DNA of 64,000 nt, from positions 15,193,501-15,257,500 of the forward strand of contig JAPVLO010000003.1 of assembly GCA_027257055.1 (NCBI GenBank), in the 5' to 3' direction. Positions 11,904-23,236 of this stretch are shown here, piece after piece. Position 1 is the first letter of the stretch. Every line of letters begins with the position of its first letter. A program made the translations under genes and the position numbers. The notes beneath the pieces were generated by a model that saw only the letters and a program-made list of their open reading frames with translations, did not search any database and had not been told where the DNA came from. Origin of the DNA: Cephalopachus bancanus. Taxonomy: Eukaryota; Chordata; Mammalia; Primates; Tarsiidae.

Positions 11904-13017
11904 AATGAGAAGGAAACAGAAAAATAATTCTGACGATATGAAAAAACAGAGTTCTCCAACACTCCCAAAAGATCACACTAACTCTTCAGCAATGCACTCT
12001 AATCAAAATGAAATCTTCAAATTCTAGACAGACACAGAATTCTAAAGGTTGATTATAAAATTGATCAATGAGCCTCAGGATAAAATTGAAAAGCAACATA
12101 AAGAAATTTTTAAAACTATTCAGGACATGGATAAAAAATTCTGAAAGAGATAGATACCTTTATAAAAGGGTACCTGGGCCTATACCAGGAGGGAGTGAGG
12201 GCCAGTAGGAGGCTCAAACTTCAACTGGATGCAGCCTACTTGTATAGTTAATTCTTACTTGTACCCTACATGTCTATAACAAAATAAAATTTTTAAAAAG
12301 CTGAAATTCTAGAAATGAAAGAATCATTCAGGGAAATACAAAATGCAATTGAAAGTTCAACAGTAAACTGAAACAAGCAGGAGAAAGGATCTCAGAACTT
12401 GAAGACAAGACTTTTGAGTTCCCAAGCTGACAATAAGAAATAAAAAAGAATCAAGAGAATGAAAAAAAATCTCCAAGAAATGTGGGATTCTATAAAACAT
12501 CCAATCTAAGAATCATAGGTGTTCTTGAGGAAGAAGAGAAAGCAACCGGTTTGGTAAACCTATTTGAGGGAATAATAGAGGAAACCTCTTTGGCCCTGCC
12601 AGAGATATAAACATCCAGATATAAGAAGCCTAAAGAACGCCTAGATGATTCACTGCAAAAAGGTCATCCCCAAGGCATATAATCATCCAGCTGTGCAAAG
12701 TTAATGCAAAAGAAAAAATATGTTAAGAGCAGTGAGACAAAAGCATCATATAACTTACAAAGGCAAGCCTATCAGACTAACAGCAGACTTCCTAGAAGAA
12801 ACCCTACAAGCCAGAAGGGATTGGGGTACCCCTCTTCAATCTCCTCAAACAGAATAACAGTTAGCCAAGGATTTTGTATTCTGCAGAACTAAGTTTCATA
12901 AATGAAGGAGAAATGAAGACTTTTTCAGACAAGCAAATGCTGATGAAATTAGTCACCACTAACCCAACTCTAAAAGAAATACTCAAAGGAGTCCTAAATA
13001 TTGAAACAAAAGGTTAA
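11904..13017 (+). pseudogene. L1-A ORF1 remnant (RNA-binding chaperone), interrupted
   Basis: ORF1p of an active L1 is a trimeric RNA-binding protein that packages the L1 transcript. The start ATG at 11904 opens a frame rich in Lys, Asn and Ser, ending with NSSAM followed by stops, as in the family's N-terminus. The RRM and C-terminal domain regions are readable as pieces: a frame at 12704-12892 covers part of the C-terminal domain but shifts before its end. The tail near 12960 reads like the final KEILKG segment before the stop at 13015. A 130-bp foreign L1 3' end interrupts the coiled-coil part at 12168. Not translatable. Confidence 0.8.
12168..12297 (+). mobile_element. Nested 5'-truncated L1 3' end
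   Basis: Starts at gggtacctgggcc and runs through 'ggagggagtgagggcc' and 'cttgtaccctacatgtc' to an AT-rich tail. This is the same layout as the 3' end of L1-B at 31100-31230. The ORF1 text of L1-A continues on both sides, so the insertion post-dates L1-A. A clear target-site duplication is not visible; 'ttataaaa' and 'tttaaaaa' flank it. Confidence 0.75.
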
Positions 13018-13084
13018 AATATACCAGTAGAAAAACATTGGAAATCATTAAGTTCACAGGCCTTATGGAACACCAACACAACAG

Positions 13085-13120
13085 AGAAAATAAATAAATA
13101 AATAAATAAATAAATAAAGC
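13085..13120 (+). repeat. (AAAT)n microsatellite
   Basis: About eight AAAT/AATA units in the ORF1-ORF2 spacer of L1-A. Confidence 0.9.
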
Positions 13121-13138
13121 AACCAGATAACAGCTAGA

Positions 13139-16100
13139 ATGATGAATGGAATCCTACTTTATATATTATTATTAACTCTGAATGGAAATGGTCTCAATTC
13201 CCCACTAAAAAGATATAGACTGGCAGAATGGATTTTAAAAATACAACCCAAATATCTATTACCCCCAAGAGACCCACAAAGACTTCTATAGACTCAAGTT
13301 ACAGGGGTAAGGAAAATATTTCACATAAATGGATACCAAAAATGAGCAGAAGTAGCCATTCTCATATCAGAGAAAACAGACTTTAAATCAACAACAGTAA
13401 AAAAAAAAGGTTATTATATAATGATAAAGTGATTAACCCAATGAGAAGACATAGCAATTTTAAATATATATGTGTCTAACAGCAGAGCTACCAGCTTTAT
13501 ATAATAAAATTCTACTAGACCTAAAAAAAAGAGAACAATAATAATACAATAATAGAAGGAGACTTCAACACTGTACTGACAGCAATAGACAGATCATCAA
13601 GGAAGAAAGTAAAAAGAAAAAAAAATGGAGTTACATCAGACCCTAGAGAAAATGGAACTAACAGATAGCTACAGAACATTCCACTCCAAAACTACAGAAT
13701 ATACATTTTTCTCATCATCACATGGGACAGTCTCCAAGATAGACCATACCGAGGCCACAAATCAAGCCTTAATAAATTCAAAAAATTCAACATCACATCA
13801 AGCACTTTCTCAGACCACAGTGGAATAAAACCAGAAATTAACTCCAAGAGGAACTCACGAAACCAAAAAGAAAAAATATGGAAGCTAAACAATCTGTTCC
13901 TAAATGATCCCTTGGTCAACAAGGAAAGCAAAATTGAAATTTTTGAAATCCCCAAAGCAAATGACAACAATGAAACAAGTTATCAAAACCTCTAAGACAC
14001 AGGCAAAGCTGTTCTCAGAGAAAAATTGATAGCGCTCAAGTACTACAATAATAAGACTGAAAGATCACATATCGCCAACCTAACATCACACCTCAAGAAA
14101 ACAGAAAAACATGAGCAAACCAAACGCAAAGCTATCAGAAGAAAAAAAATAATGAAAATCAGAACAGAACTAAATGAAATTTAAATTTTAAAAAATACAC
14201 AAAGGATAAAAGAAACAAAAAGTTGGTTTCTGAAAAAAAATTGATAGATCACTAGCTAGATTACGAAACACAGAGAGAAGATTCAAATTTAGCCCAATCA
14301 GAAATGAAAATGGAAACATTACAATTGAAAAAATAGAGATTCAAAAGATCATCTAAGACTATTATGAATACCTCTATACAAACAAACTGGACAATCTAGA
14401 GAAATGGATACAGAAATGATACAACCACCCAACCTTGAATCAGGAAGAAATAGAAACCCTGAACAGACCAATAATGAGTAGCAAGATTGAAACAATAATT
14501 AGAAGTCTCCCTCCCTCCCCCCCCAAAAAAATTCAGGGCCTAAAAGACTCACAACTGAATTCTACCAGACCTTCAAGGAAGAACTGGTACCAATTTTACT
14601 GAAGTTATTCCACAAGATTGAAGAAGAGGAATCCTCCCTAATTCATTCCACAAAGCAAGTATCACCCTGATACCAAAACCAGGAAAAGACACAACAAAAA
14701 AATAAAACTACAGACCAATATCCCTTAAGAACATAGATGCAAAACTCCTCAACAAAATATTAACAAACAGAATTAAACAGCACATGTGGGTTTATCCCAG
14801 GGATGCAAGGGTGGTTCAACATACACAAGTCAATAAATGTAACTCACTACAAAAACAGAGTTCAAAACAAAAACTATATGATCATTTCAATAGACAAGAA
14901 GAAAACATTTGATAAAATCCAGCATCCCTTCATGATAAAAACCCTCAACAAAATAGGCAAAGAGGAAACATTCCTCAAAATAATAAGATCCATATACAAC
15001 AAACCCACAGCTAATGTCATCTGAAATGGAAGAACGTTGAACACATTGCCACTCAGAACTGGAACAATGTAAAAAATGCTCACTTACACCACTGCTATTC
15101 AACATAGTACTGGAATTCCTAGCCAGGATAGTAAGACAAGGAAAATAAATAAAGGGTATCCAAATTAAAAAGAGGAAATCAAACTATCTCTGGATGCCAA
15201 TGATATAATCTTAGATCTAGAGAATCCTAAAGACTCCTGGACTTGATAAATGAATTCAGTAAAATGTCAGAATAAAAAATCAACACACACTAATCAGCAC
15301 TGCTATATGCTAATAGTGTCCAAGTTGAGAATCAAATCAATAACTCAATTCCATTTACAATAGCAGCCAAAAAGCTAAAACAACTAGGAACATATATTAT
15401 CAAGGAGGTGAAAGATCTCTTACAAGAAGAACTGCAAATCATTGAAAGAAATTGTAGGGTACACAAACAAATGGAGAAATATCCCATACTCATGTCTTGA
15501 AAGAATCAACATTGTTAGCGTGGCACTGGTACAAGAGCAGACCCACGGACCAGTGAAACAGAATAGAGAATTTAGAAATAAACCCAAATACCTACGACCA
15601 ACCAATCTGTAACAAAGCAAATAAAAACATGCGCTGGAAAGAAAACCTTATTCAACAAATGGTGCTGGGAAAATTGGATACCTACATGAAGAAAAATGAA
15701 GCTTGATCCCTATCTCTCCTCATATACAAAAATTAACTCAAGACAGATTAAAGATGTAAGTGTCAGACCTGAAAACATAAAAATCCTAGAAGAAAACCTA
15801 GGAAAACTCTTCTGGATATCAGCTTAGACAAAGAATTTATGGCTAAAACCCCAAAAGCAAATGTAATAAAAACAAAAATAAATAAGTTGGACATAGTTAA
15901 ACTAAAAAGCTCTGCACAGCAAAATAAATAATCACTAGAGCAAAAAAGGCAACCTACAGAATGAGAGAAGATACTCACAAACTATACATGTGACAAAAGA
16001 CTAATATCTAGATTCGACAAAGAATTCAAACAAATCAGCAAGAAAAATGCAAATAACCCCATTAGAAAGTGGGCAAACGACATGAACAGACATCTCTCAA

Positions 16101-16689
16101 AAGAAGATATACAAATGGTCAACATATGAAAAAAATGCTCAATATCACTAATAATCAATTTAATGCAAATCAAAACCACAATGAGATACCATCTTACACC
16201 AGTCAGAATGACCATAATTTTAAAAATCAAAAAAATAATAGATACTAGCATAGATGCAGAGAAAAGGAAATGCTTAAACACTGCTGGTGGGAGTGTAAAT
16301 TAATACAACCTCTGTGGAAAGTGCTATGGAGATTTCTCAGACAACTAAAGGTAGATCTACCATTTAATCTAGCAATCCTATTACTAGGTATCTGACCAAA
16401 AGAACAGAGATCATTATACAAAAGAGACACCTGTATCTAAATGTTCACCACAGCACAATTCACAATAGCAAAGATATGGGATCAACCTAAATGCCCATAA
16501 ACCGATCAGTGAATAATGAAAATGTGGTACATATACACTATGCAATACTATTCAGCTATCAAAAAGAATGAAATAATGTATTTTGCAGCAACCTGGATGG
16601 AGATGGAAAAACACCATCCAAAGTGAAATAACTCAGGGACAGAAAATCAAACACTGTATGTTCTGGCTTATAAGTGAGAGCTAAATTAA
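13139..16689 (+). pseudogene. L1-A ORF2 remnant (endonuclease and reverse transcriptase)
   Basis: ORF2p nicks DNA and reverse-transcribes the L1 RNA. The N-terminal endonuclease is recognisable from 'NGLNSP', with a further 'LPPRDP' block. The reverse transcriptase region is readable at 14803-15024 as '[16 protein letters not shown]' and 'FDKIQHP'. The catalytic FADD box has become DAND at 15193-15204, which removes the first metal-binding aspartate and the phenylalanine. The C-terminal part ends near 'VLAY' with the stop at 16687. Many stops and frameshifts. Total length, about 1,180 codons, is close to the 1,275 of active primate L1. Confidence 0.85.
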
Positions 16690-16815
16690 GGATCTGCAAA
16701 CACATAGAGAATGGCATAATGGACACTGGAGACTCAGAAGGGGAAGGAGAGAAGAAGTAGAGTGATGAAAAATCACCTAGCAAATACAATGCACACAGGC
16801 ACAGGTGGTGAGTTT

Positions 16816-17311
16816 TTAAAAAATACAATATAAATTATTCCATTAAACACATTATTGTTTTGAATATATTTGCAATTAATGTTAAATGAAAATATGAGCT
16901 GCATTTTATTACTCATAAAGAATCAGAAAATAGCATATTTAGGATGTATTCTCTTCTTTACTTCTGTAAAATCATTAGTAAGTTTCGACTTACTATGAAA
17001 TTTCTAGACCTCTGATATAGTTATTTTTTCATAACTGAAACTCTAAATACCCAAATCAAATTACAGAGTAAAAAATGGAGATAGTCATCCTTTCAGTTTA
17101 AAAGAAAATAGTTCATTCAATCCAGAAATAATATGAAGCCACTATTTTAAGCAATGCAGTCTTGTCAGTGCATCTAGACTTGAGGAGTCTAGAAAACAAG
17201 GGGGAAAGAAAGGCATTTATGTAGCTAAAAGTGAAAAAATAAGGAAAAAGCAGCAGAGAAAAGAAATGAAATGACAGGGAAAGAAAGAAAGCAGGAGAAA
17301 GTAACCTAGAC
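16816..17311. other. Unassigned AT-rich DNA, no gene seen
   Basis: Nothing recognisable between L1-A and the hAT cluster. A purine-rich stretch (AAG/GAAA words) occupies about 17210-17300. Confidence 0.4.
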
Positions 17312-17472
17312 CAGTGTTTTCAACTTGAATGTGAATATGACTCACCTAGGGATCTTATTGAAATACAGATTCTAATTTAGTAGGTTTAGGGTGGAGCCTG
17401 AGAGTCTGCATTTCTAACCACTCCCAGGTGTCACTCCATGTACAACACTTTGGGTAGCAAGAGTTTAGAAGA
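17312..17472 (+). mobile_element. hAT-Charlie MITE, MER5A-like
   Basis: 'cagtgttttcaac' at the left, 'atgactcacctagggatctt', 'ttagtaggtttagggtgga' and 'gcctgagagtctgcatttct' are in the order of the MER5A non-autonomous hAT family. The right end is eroded. Confidence 0.75.
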
Positions 17473-17683
17473 CCAGCACTACCCAACAGAAGTTTTTACA
17501 GTGATAGAAATGTTATATCTCAGAGCTATCCAATATGGGAGCCACTAGGCATATATGGCTATCAAGCACTTGAAAAATTATAAGTATACCTGAGAAACTA
17601 AATTTTTAAATGTATTTAACTTTAATGAATTTAAATTCAAATGGACACATGTCTAATAGCTACCCTATTGGATGGTGCTGTTC
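17473..17683 (+). mobile_element. hAT-like MITE with inverted ends
   Basis: The left end 'cagcactacccaacagaa' and the reverse complement of the right end, 'cagcaccatccaataggg', match as terminal inverted repeats. The inner text 'gggagccactaggcatatat' and 'tggctatcaagcacttgaa' fits a known small Charlie family, which I could not name with certainty. Confidence 0.65.
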
Positions 17684-17767
17684 TACACTAATGCAGTTAA
17701 TTTAGAGCATACTCAATTGTAGGTCTCAATTTCCTGCATTTTTTTAAGCACGTAAACTACCCTATTT

Positions 17768-17945
17768 CAGGGTTTCTTGACTTTGGCTGGATAATTCTTT
17801 TTAATAGGAGGCTGGTCTTTCCATTGTAAGATACTTAGCAGCACCCCAACTTTTGCCTACTTCATGACAGTAGTATCCCCAGCTGTGAAAATAAAAAATG
17901 ACTCTCGACATTGTCAAATGTTTTCCTGGGGGCAAATCAGTGGTC
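17768..17945 (+). mobile_element. hAT-Charlie MITE, MER20-like
   Basis: 'cagggtttcttgactttggc', then 'tggataattctttttaat', 'cttagcagcacccc', 'tgactctcgacattgtcaaa' and 'tcctgggggcaaatc' follow MER20 from end to end, with a small deletion after the first 20 bases. Confidence 0.8.
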
Positions 17946-18007
17946 TGTGTGTAATGCTTTCATATAGAATGTTATATGAGGTAAACGGCCACACTCTTAA
18001 AAATAAC

Positions 18008-18360
18008 TATTTGTATTAATCTTCCAGGGCTGCTGTAACAAATCAACACAAACTTAGTAGCTCAGAACAACCCAGATGTATTGTTTTATAGTTCTAGATG
18101 TCAGAAATCTTATATGAGCCTTGTTGGGCTAAAATAAAAGGCAGGGCTGGGACTCTTTCTGGAGGCTCTGAGGGAGAATCAGTTTCCTTGACTTTTTCAG
18201 CTTTCAGAGGCTACAGCATACCATGACTCACTCACAGGCCCATCCTGCATCTCCAGCATTATCTTCCTAGCTGAAGGTTCCAAGGATAAGGATGTGACAT
18301 CTTCAGTGGTTCATACTTCTCTGGAGAATTGTGGTTTTATTCTGTCACAAGTACTTCCTT
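18008..18360 (+). repeat. Ancient interspersed repeat, family not named
   Basis: 'gggctgctgtaacaaatcaa' and 'acaaacttagtagctcagaa', followed by 'ttctggaggctctgagggag', form a series common to an old mammalian interspersed repeat. I recognise the series but cannot name the family. Confidence 0.55.
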
Positions 18361-18499
18361 GCCTGAGAAGTTGTCATAGCATTTCTATTCACACATATAG
18401 TCATCTAAGGAAGAATTAAGATTTTCTGTGCTGAATGTTACAGTTTCAGGCATGACTGCATGCTTCACCAACCATGCTGGAGATCATTAGCATAAAATT

Positions 18500-18833
18500 C
18501 CTTTTTTTTTTTTTTTTTTAGTTGGAGTCTCACTCTGTCGCCCAGACTGGAATGCAGTGGCCGCTCGAGTCTCACTCTGTCGCCCAGACTGGAATGCAGT
18601 GGCCGCTCCCGGCCACCGCAGCCTCAACCTGCTGGGCTCCAGCGATCCTTCCGCCTCAGCCTTCCAAGTAGCCAGAATTACAGGCATGCGCTACCACGCC
18701 TGGCTGATTTTTTGATTTATTGTAGAGATGAGGTCTCGTTGCCCAGGCGGGTCTCGAACCCGCAGGCTCAGGCAATCCACTCACCTCAGCCTCCCAAAAG
18801 TGCGAGATTACAGGCTGAGCCACTGAGCCCGGC
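18500..18833 (-). mobile_element. Young lineage-specific Alu, with internal duplication
   Basis: Reads inverted: T-run, right arm, middle ('tgatttattgtagagatgag'), then left arm to 'gagcccggc' at 18833. The right arm carries 'gcagtggccgctcccggcca', which marks the young subfamily of this window. A perfect 42-bp stretch of the right arm is repeated in tandem (18525-18566 and 18567-18608). Flanks 'taaaatt' at 18493-18499 and 18834-18840 are a likely short target-site duplication. Confidence 0.93.
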
Positions 18834-18840
18834 TAAAATT

Positions 18841-19660
18841 ACATTTTTAATACCCAACAAATGAGGAAATATCATTCATTTCTGAATCTTTGGATGTTTC
18901 CTGTACTTCAAGAATTCAATTGTATTTTATATAGTTATTTTTACTACTTTTAATTTTTTTCTTTAGATTTTTTATTTCCCTTAAAAGTGAAGATGACATT
19001 TGGTTATTTAAACTCTCATCTAAAACCTTCATCAGCGTCTTCCCTGTATTTTTTAGATTTTTGCTTGTGTGCCATGGGCTTGGGCATCTTAAGTTACGGA
19101 ACACTTAGTGACAGAGTTGATTGAATCTAATTACAGTCCCAAAATGTTTAATGTTTCTTCAATCTGTTCCTAGAAACTGCTTTTTAGAGTAAAAGCCTGC
19201 ATCTGCTCTAGTGTTTCTGAGATGGGGATGATGAGTAAATAAAGCCAGATGGCATCTACACTTGGGTTTCTTTTCCTTTTTGAGTGTGACATATAATATT
19301 TTATCGTCTTTAAAAGTTCATTTTCCCAGTTTTGGAAGCTAGGCTTGGTGAGGTTGACAAGAGGAGGGTAGAAGAAGTGGTGACCTACGGATAGAGTATT
19401 TTTTAGCTCACTTTTCCACTGCAACAAAAGTGGCAAACTGAAAATGGGGCTTTCATTTAACTCTTTTTTCATACTCCTGAAGATACAAGGACTTCCATTC
19501 ATTGAAGCCCATGGTGACAACATGATTACAGACTGGGGAGAGAGAGCACACAGGGAAGACTGTGTTTCAATTTTGTTTACAAGGGAACTATGAGAGATAG
19601 AAACATAAAGAGGCCGTACTTTCTGCTGAAATGAAGTCACTAACCAAATTCATTATTCTG
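18841..19660. other. Unassigned DNA, possibly the start of an old L1
   Basis: No family recognised with confidence. A 156-codon minus-strand frame (19170-19640) has no domain signature. The plus strand from about 19600 begins to look like an L1M 5' UTR, so that frame probably lies partly on the antisense of a repeat. Confidence 0.4.
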
Positions 19661-20519
19661 AGTAGTCTTAAGCCTCCCACCACCCCTCCCCCCAAAAAGA
19701 GCCCAAGTAAGACTTCTGGTCTGGACAAACAGGTATAGACTACGTTTTCCCTGTTCCTTCCAGCTAAGTATAAATATAAACCTGGAAAAACACAAGAGGC
19801 ATGCAAGGAGAACTCTGAAAGGTGGAAAGAGGAAGATAAACTAGTTAGAGACTCCCAGGTCTTGAGGAACATCATAGTGATGACAGGTTGTCTAACAATC
19901 TGCAACCCCAAGCCTCATGTTTCCAGATCTTCAATCTAGCAACAAAAGGTAGCCCCAATATACTCATTCCCTCTCAGACCAAACTGGAATGCCACCAACA
20001 CTACCAGGCTAACCAGCAGCACCAACAAGGGGAATACAGCCAAAGTCCCACTGACAATAAGTAGCCAGGGAAAGTCTCCTTACTCAACAAGCCTAAGATT
20101 CCTTTCCTTCCAATGAGAGACAGCAGGTGGCTGGCAGCACCAGCAAAGGGATGCTCTACCTGGGAAGTGTTTTTCTTGCATGAGGGTAGCACATGACTAC
20201 CCCCAGCACATGGGTCCCCAGCACAATGACTGCCTGAATGCCAGTCTCCAGGAAATCTGTTTATTCTCTCCCCTCCACAATATCCCCTTCCTGTCTACTC
20301 CCCCCCCCACCCCCACCAGAGGAATCAAGCAGCTTAACCTTTACCCAGGGAAACTCCTCCATTCTCTCAGGCAGCACCAGCAGGGACCCATAGGAGCCCT
20401 AGCAGCCCCAGATAAGCCAAACAGACCAAAATAGCATATAAAGCCTCTGAAAATGTAATTGTCATTGGAAGCACAATCCACAGAATTAGGCCAATTGTTA
20501 AACCTAAAGAGAATAACTA

Positions 20520-20675
20520 CCTGCTAAAATAAATACAAACTCTGGAAACACAAGAGGCAGCCAATAAAAACCCTGAAAGGTGGAAAGAAGAGGATGAACT
20601 GGTTAAAGACTCCAAGACTATAGGAACATCATAGCGATAGGTTGTCTTACAATCTGCAACCTCCTGCTAAAATAA
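20520..20675 (+). repeat. 143-bp secondary copy of the L1M 5' UTR
   Basis: The text at 20528-20665 repeats, with changes, that at 19768-19911: both share 'acacaagaggca', 'ctgaaaggtggaaaga', 'gaacatcatag' and 'aatctgcaacc'. The later copy lies between two exact 13-bp repeats, cctgctaaaataa, at 20520-20532 and 20663-20675. Confidence 0.75.
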
Positions 20676-20679
20676 GATA

Positions 20680-20910
20680 CTTTTATTTTAATTTTTATAG
20701 ATTTAGAAAGTACAAATACAATTTTGTTACATGGATATTCTGTACAATGATGAAATCTGAACTTTTACAGTAACTGTCACCTGAATAGTGTACAGTGCAT
20801 TGTATGCAATATATAATTTCTCATCCCTCACCCCCCACCCTCCCACATTTTGGAGTCTCCAATGTCTACTTTTCCACTCTACGTGTCCATGTGTACAATT
20901 TTAAAATGAA
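20680..20910 (-). mobile_element. Inverted L1MA-type 3' end
   Basis: 'ttttgttacatggatattct', 'cacctgaatagtgtacagtg', 'ctcatccctcaccccccacc' and 'tgtccatgtgtacaa' give the reverse complement of an L1MA-era 3' UTR. It sits inside the 5' part of the L1M above, so it is younger than that L1M. Confidence 0.8.
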
Positions 20911-20911
20911 A

Positions 20912-22000
20912 TATTTAAATAGGACTCTGAGTCTCCTGACATAATAACCAAATATCTAAGATGCGGTGAAAAATTACCTACAGTATCAAAAAGCAAGAAA
21001 ACACAACTTAACTAAGAAATGACAACTAACTGACACTAACCCTGAGATAAATCAGATGACAAGACTATTGACAAGGATTTTGAAGTAGACATCATAAAAA
21101 TGCTTCAACAAGTAATTGCAAATTCTTTAGCAACAAATAAAAAATAGAAAAATCAGCAAATAACTAAAAGTTATTTTAAAAGAACCAAATGGAAATTATA
21201 AAACTGAAAAATACAATAACAAATATAAATTTGGTGGAATCAATAGTGAAGTGAAAATAACAGCAGACAGAATCAATGAATCTGAGAGTAGATTAACAGG
21301 ATTACCGAATGTACTCAATATAAACAAGAGAAAGAGAATAAAAACAAACAAAAACAGATCCTTAGGGACTTGTGACACAATAACAAAATGTCCAACATTC
21401 ATATCACCAGAATCTCAGGAGAGGAAAAAGAAAGTGGGTTTGAAAAAGTCTTAGAAAATGTAACAGTTTAATATTTTCCAAATTTAACAAAAAATATAAA
21501 GCTACAGATTTGAATGTGTATGAATTCTAAACAGAGTAAACCCTAAGAAATCCACACCAGGATATTTCATAATTAAAGTTTTGAGAACTGAAGTGGAAAA
21601 AAATCTTGAAAGCATTCAGAGAGAAACAATTACCCACAAGGGAATACTTATTCAAATAATAACAGATTTCTCATCTGAAATCATGGAGGCCAGAAAAAAA
21701 TGGCACATTTTCTAAGTGCTAAAAATAAAGAACTAGCATCCTCAAATTCTACAACCAGCAAAACTATACTTCAAGAAGAAAGGGAAGATAGAAACATTCT
21801 CAAATGAAGAAAAACTCAAATAATTTATTGCTAGCAGACCTACCTTTAAAGAATGGCAAAAAAAAAAAACAAAACCACTTTTCAAACAAGCAAAATGATC
21901 CAAGAAGGAATCATTTATAGTTACATAAGGAGAAGGAACTACAAAAGAAGAAGAAATATGGTTACATACAATAAGTGATCTTCCTCATGAGTTTTAAAAG
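20912..22000 (+). pseudogene. L1M ORF1 remnant
   Basis: Encodes the remains of an L1 ORF1p-type protein. Short frames at 21251-21454 and nearby cover parts of it: a Lys/Asn-rich stretch, then the C-terminal region, whose DNA reads 'gaggccagaaaaaaatggca' (from 21687). The ORF1 end is marked by the 'gctagcagacctacctttaa' block at 21831. All frames are broken by stops. Confidence 0.65.
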
Positions 22001-22265
22001 ACATATTAGATGATTGAAACAAACATTATACCACCATCTGATACCCAAGACAATAATATCTAATAATGGGAAATATAAAAAGTACTTACATGGAAGTAAG
22101 ATTTTCACACTTCACTCAAAGTGGCAAAATGTTAGTATTGATAGACTGTAATAAGTCACACATGTGTACTGTTATAAGAGGGTGACCAAAAATAAAACTA
22201 TAGAAAGAGATACACTCAAAAACATTAGAAATAAATCAAGGTGCAATCCTAAAAGTTCCAAAATC

Positions 22266-23236
22266 TATTGGGGATTCTGCATATTAGATGACTAGATGTA
22301 ATTAAAAGCAAAAAGTTGTTCAGGGAGGTGTCCTAAACCAGGAGCTACCTCACTCTGAGATAAAACTAGACTGGAGCATGATCTGACTCTAACTAGAGTA
22401 GATCACCAGAACATTTGGGCCTCAGCTGCCACAGTATCTTTGAAACATGCAAAGCTAGAGAGGTAGGTCTGTAAGATAACCTAGGCATTTCTAGTGATAA
22501 TTCTATAAATTGATACAGATCTCCATTCTTCTCATCCATCCTTTATTATTGCTTATGATTCAGATTTCTCTAAAAGTGCTCTGAACCCTATAAGAAAGTC
22601 CACAGGCCAAAGAGGATACCACAAACTCAAAGCTCTCACAGAATCCAAAGTAAAGAGGAGAGGAAGGAAGGTATAGAAGGAAAATACTTCAAATGTAATA
22701 TATACTCATTGAAGTATGAATCATTTCCACTTAGAAGAATTATTCATTTCTTTCCTACCATTGATAGGGGTAGAAGTAACCAAGACAGAGCAAACCATTT
22801 ATAGTTGTTCATTTAGCGACCCCTAGATCAACGATGTCAAATCTTTGCAACTAAAGGAACTATATGAAACTGGTTCATGCCAATCATGGTACACCAACTC
22901 AAAATGCTTTCACTTCATCTTCAGTTTACCATGCTACCCTATTCCAGGTCTGCATAGACTGTCCAAAGCTAGTTTACCTGTGATAAGTGCTAGGTCATGT
23001 ATGAATAGTTTGATACACTCGACAAAGAAATGTATTTAAATTTTAAAAATGCCTTCACTATGTCTTATAAACACCTTAATTTTACCATAAAGGTTAAAAG
23101 ACTTCTGCTTTCTTACCAGTAATATGCAAGGATTAAAAAAGACTCTATACAAGTCTTTCAATCTTGTATGCTCTGTGGCAAAAAGGAATTATTTTTCCTA
23201 GACAGAAGCAGATGGACTCACACAGGAAGGAGGTCC
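22266..23236. other. Unassigned DNA, no gene seen
   Basis: Nothing recognisable. A 64-codon frame at 22845-23039 has no domain signature. Confidence 0.4.

Larger units (their letters stand above)
11060..16815 (+). mobile_element. L1-A: near full-length L1PB/L1MA-like element, degenerate
   Basis: An autonomous retrotransposon of the L1 class: 5' UTR (11060 to about 11903), ORF1 (11904-13017), a short spacer, ORF2 (13139-16689) and a shortened 3' UTR. The 5' UTR shows the 'gtgctcttgccacagcc', 'ccccaagggcaaac' and 'gccatagcaacttctcatc' blocks of primate-era L1s. A younger L1 3' end is inserted in ORF1. The 3' UTR stops soon after 'ggtggtgag', with only A-rich DNA after it. The element is dead: stops and frameshifts occur throughout. 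The exact start and a target-site duplication were not found. Confidence 0.88.
19660..22265 (+). mobile_element. L1M 5' UTR and ORF1, lacking the 3' half
   Basis: The 5' UTR is recognisable by 'ccagcagcaccaacaagggg', 'gacagcaggtggctggcagc' and 'acctgggaag'. Coding text of ORF1 follows from about 20920 to 22000, including 'ggactctgagtctcctgaca', 'tcatggaggccagaaaaaaa' and 'gctagcagacctacctttaa'. Sequence like the spacer and the very start of ORF2 runs to about 22265, then L1 text stops. An inverted L1MA 3' end interrupts it at 20680. L1 copies usually lose the 5' end, so a front-half copy points to later deletion. Confidence 0.72.

Noticed and set aside
18500..18833. Lemur or loris origin suggested by an unusual Alu
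   Set aside because: The typical lemur/loris Alu right arm and middle insertion that I know are absent from all copies, so a strepsirrhine source is less likely than a tarsier-like one; this remains inference.
19170..19640. 156-codon minus-strand frame
   Set aside because: It has no domain, no recognisable family and no exon signals, and it lies next to an L1 5' region. One open frame of this size is expected by chance in 64 kb.
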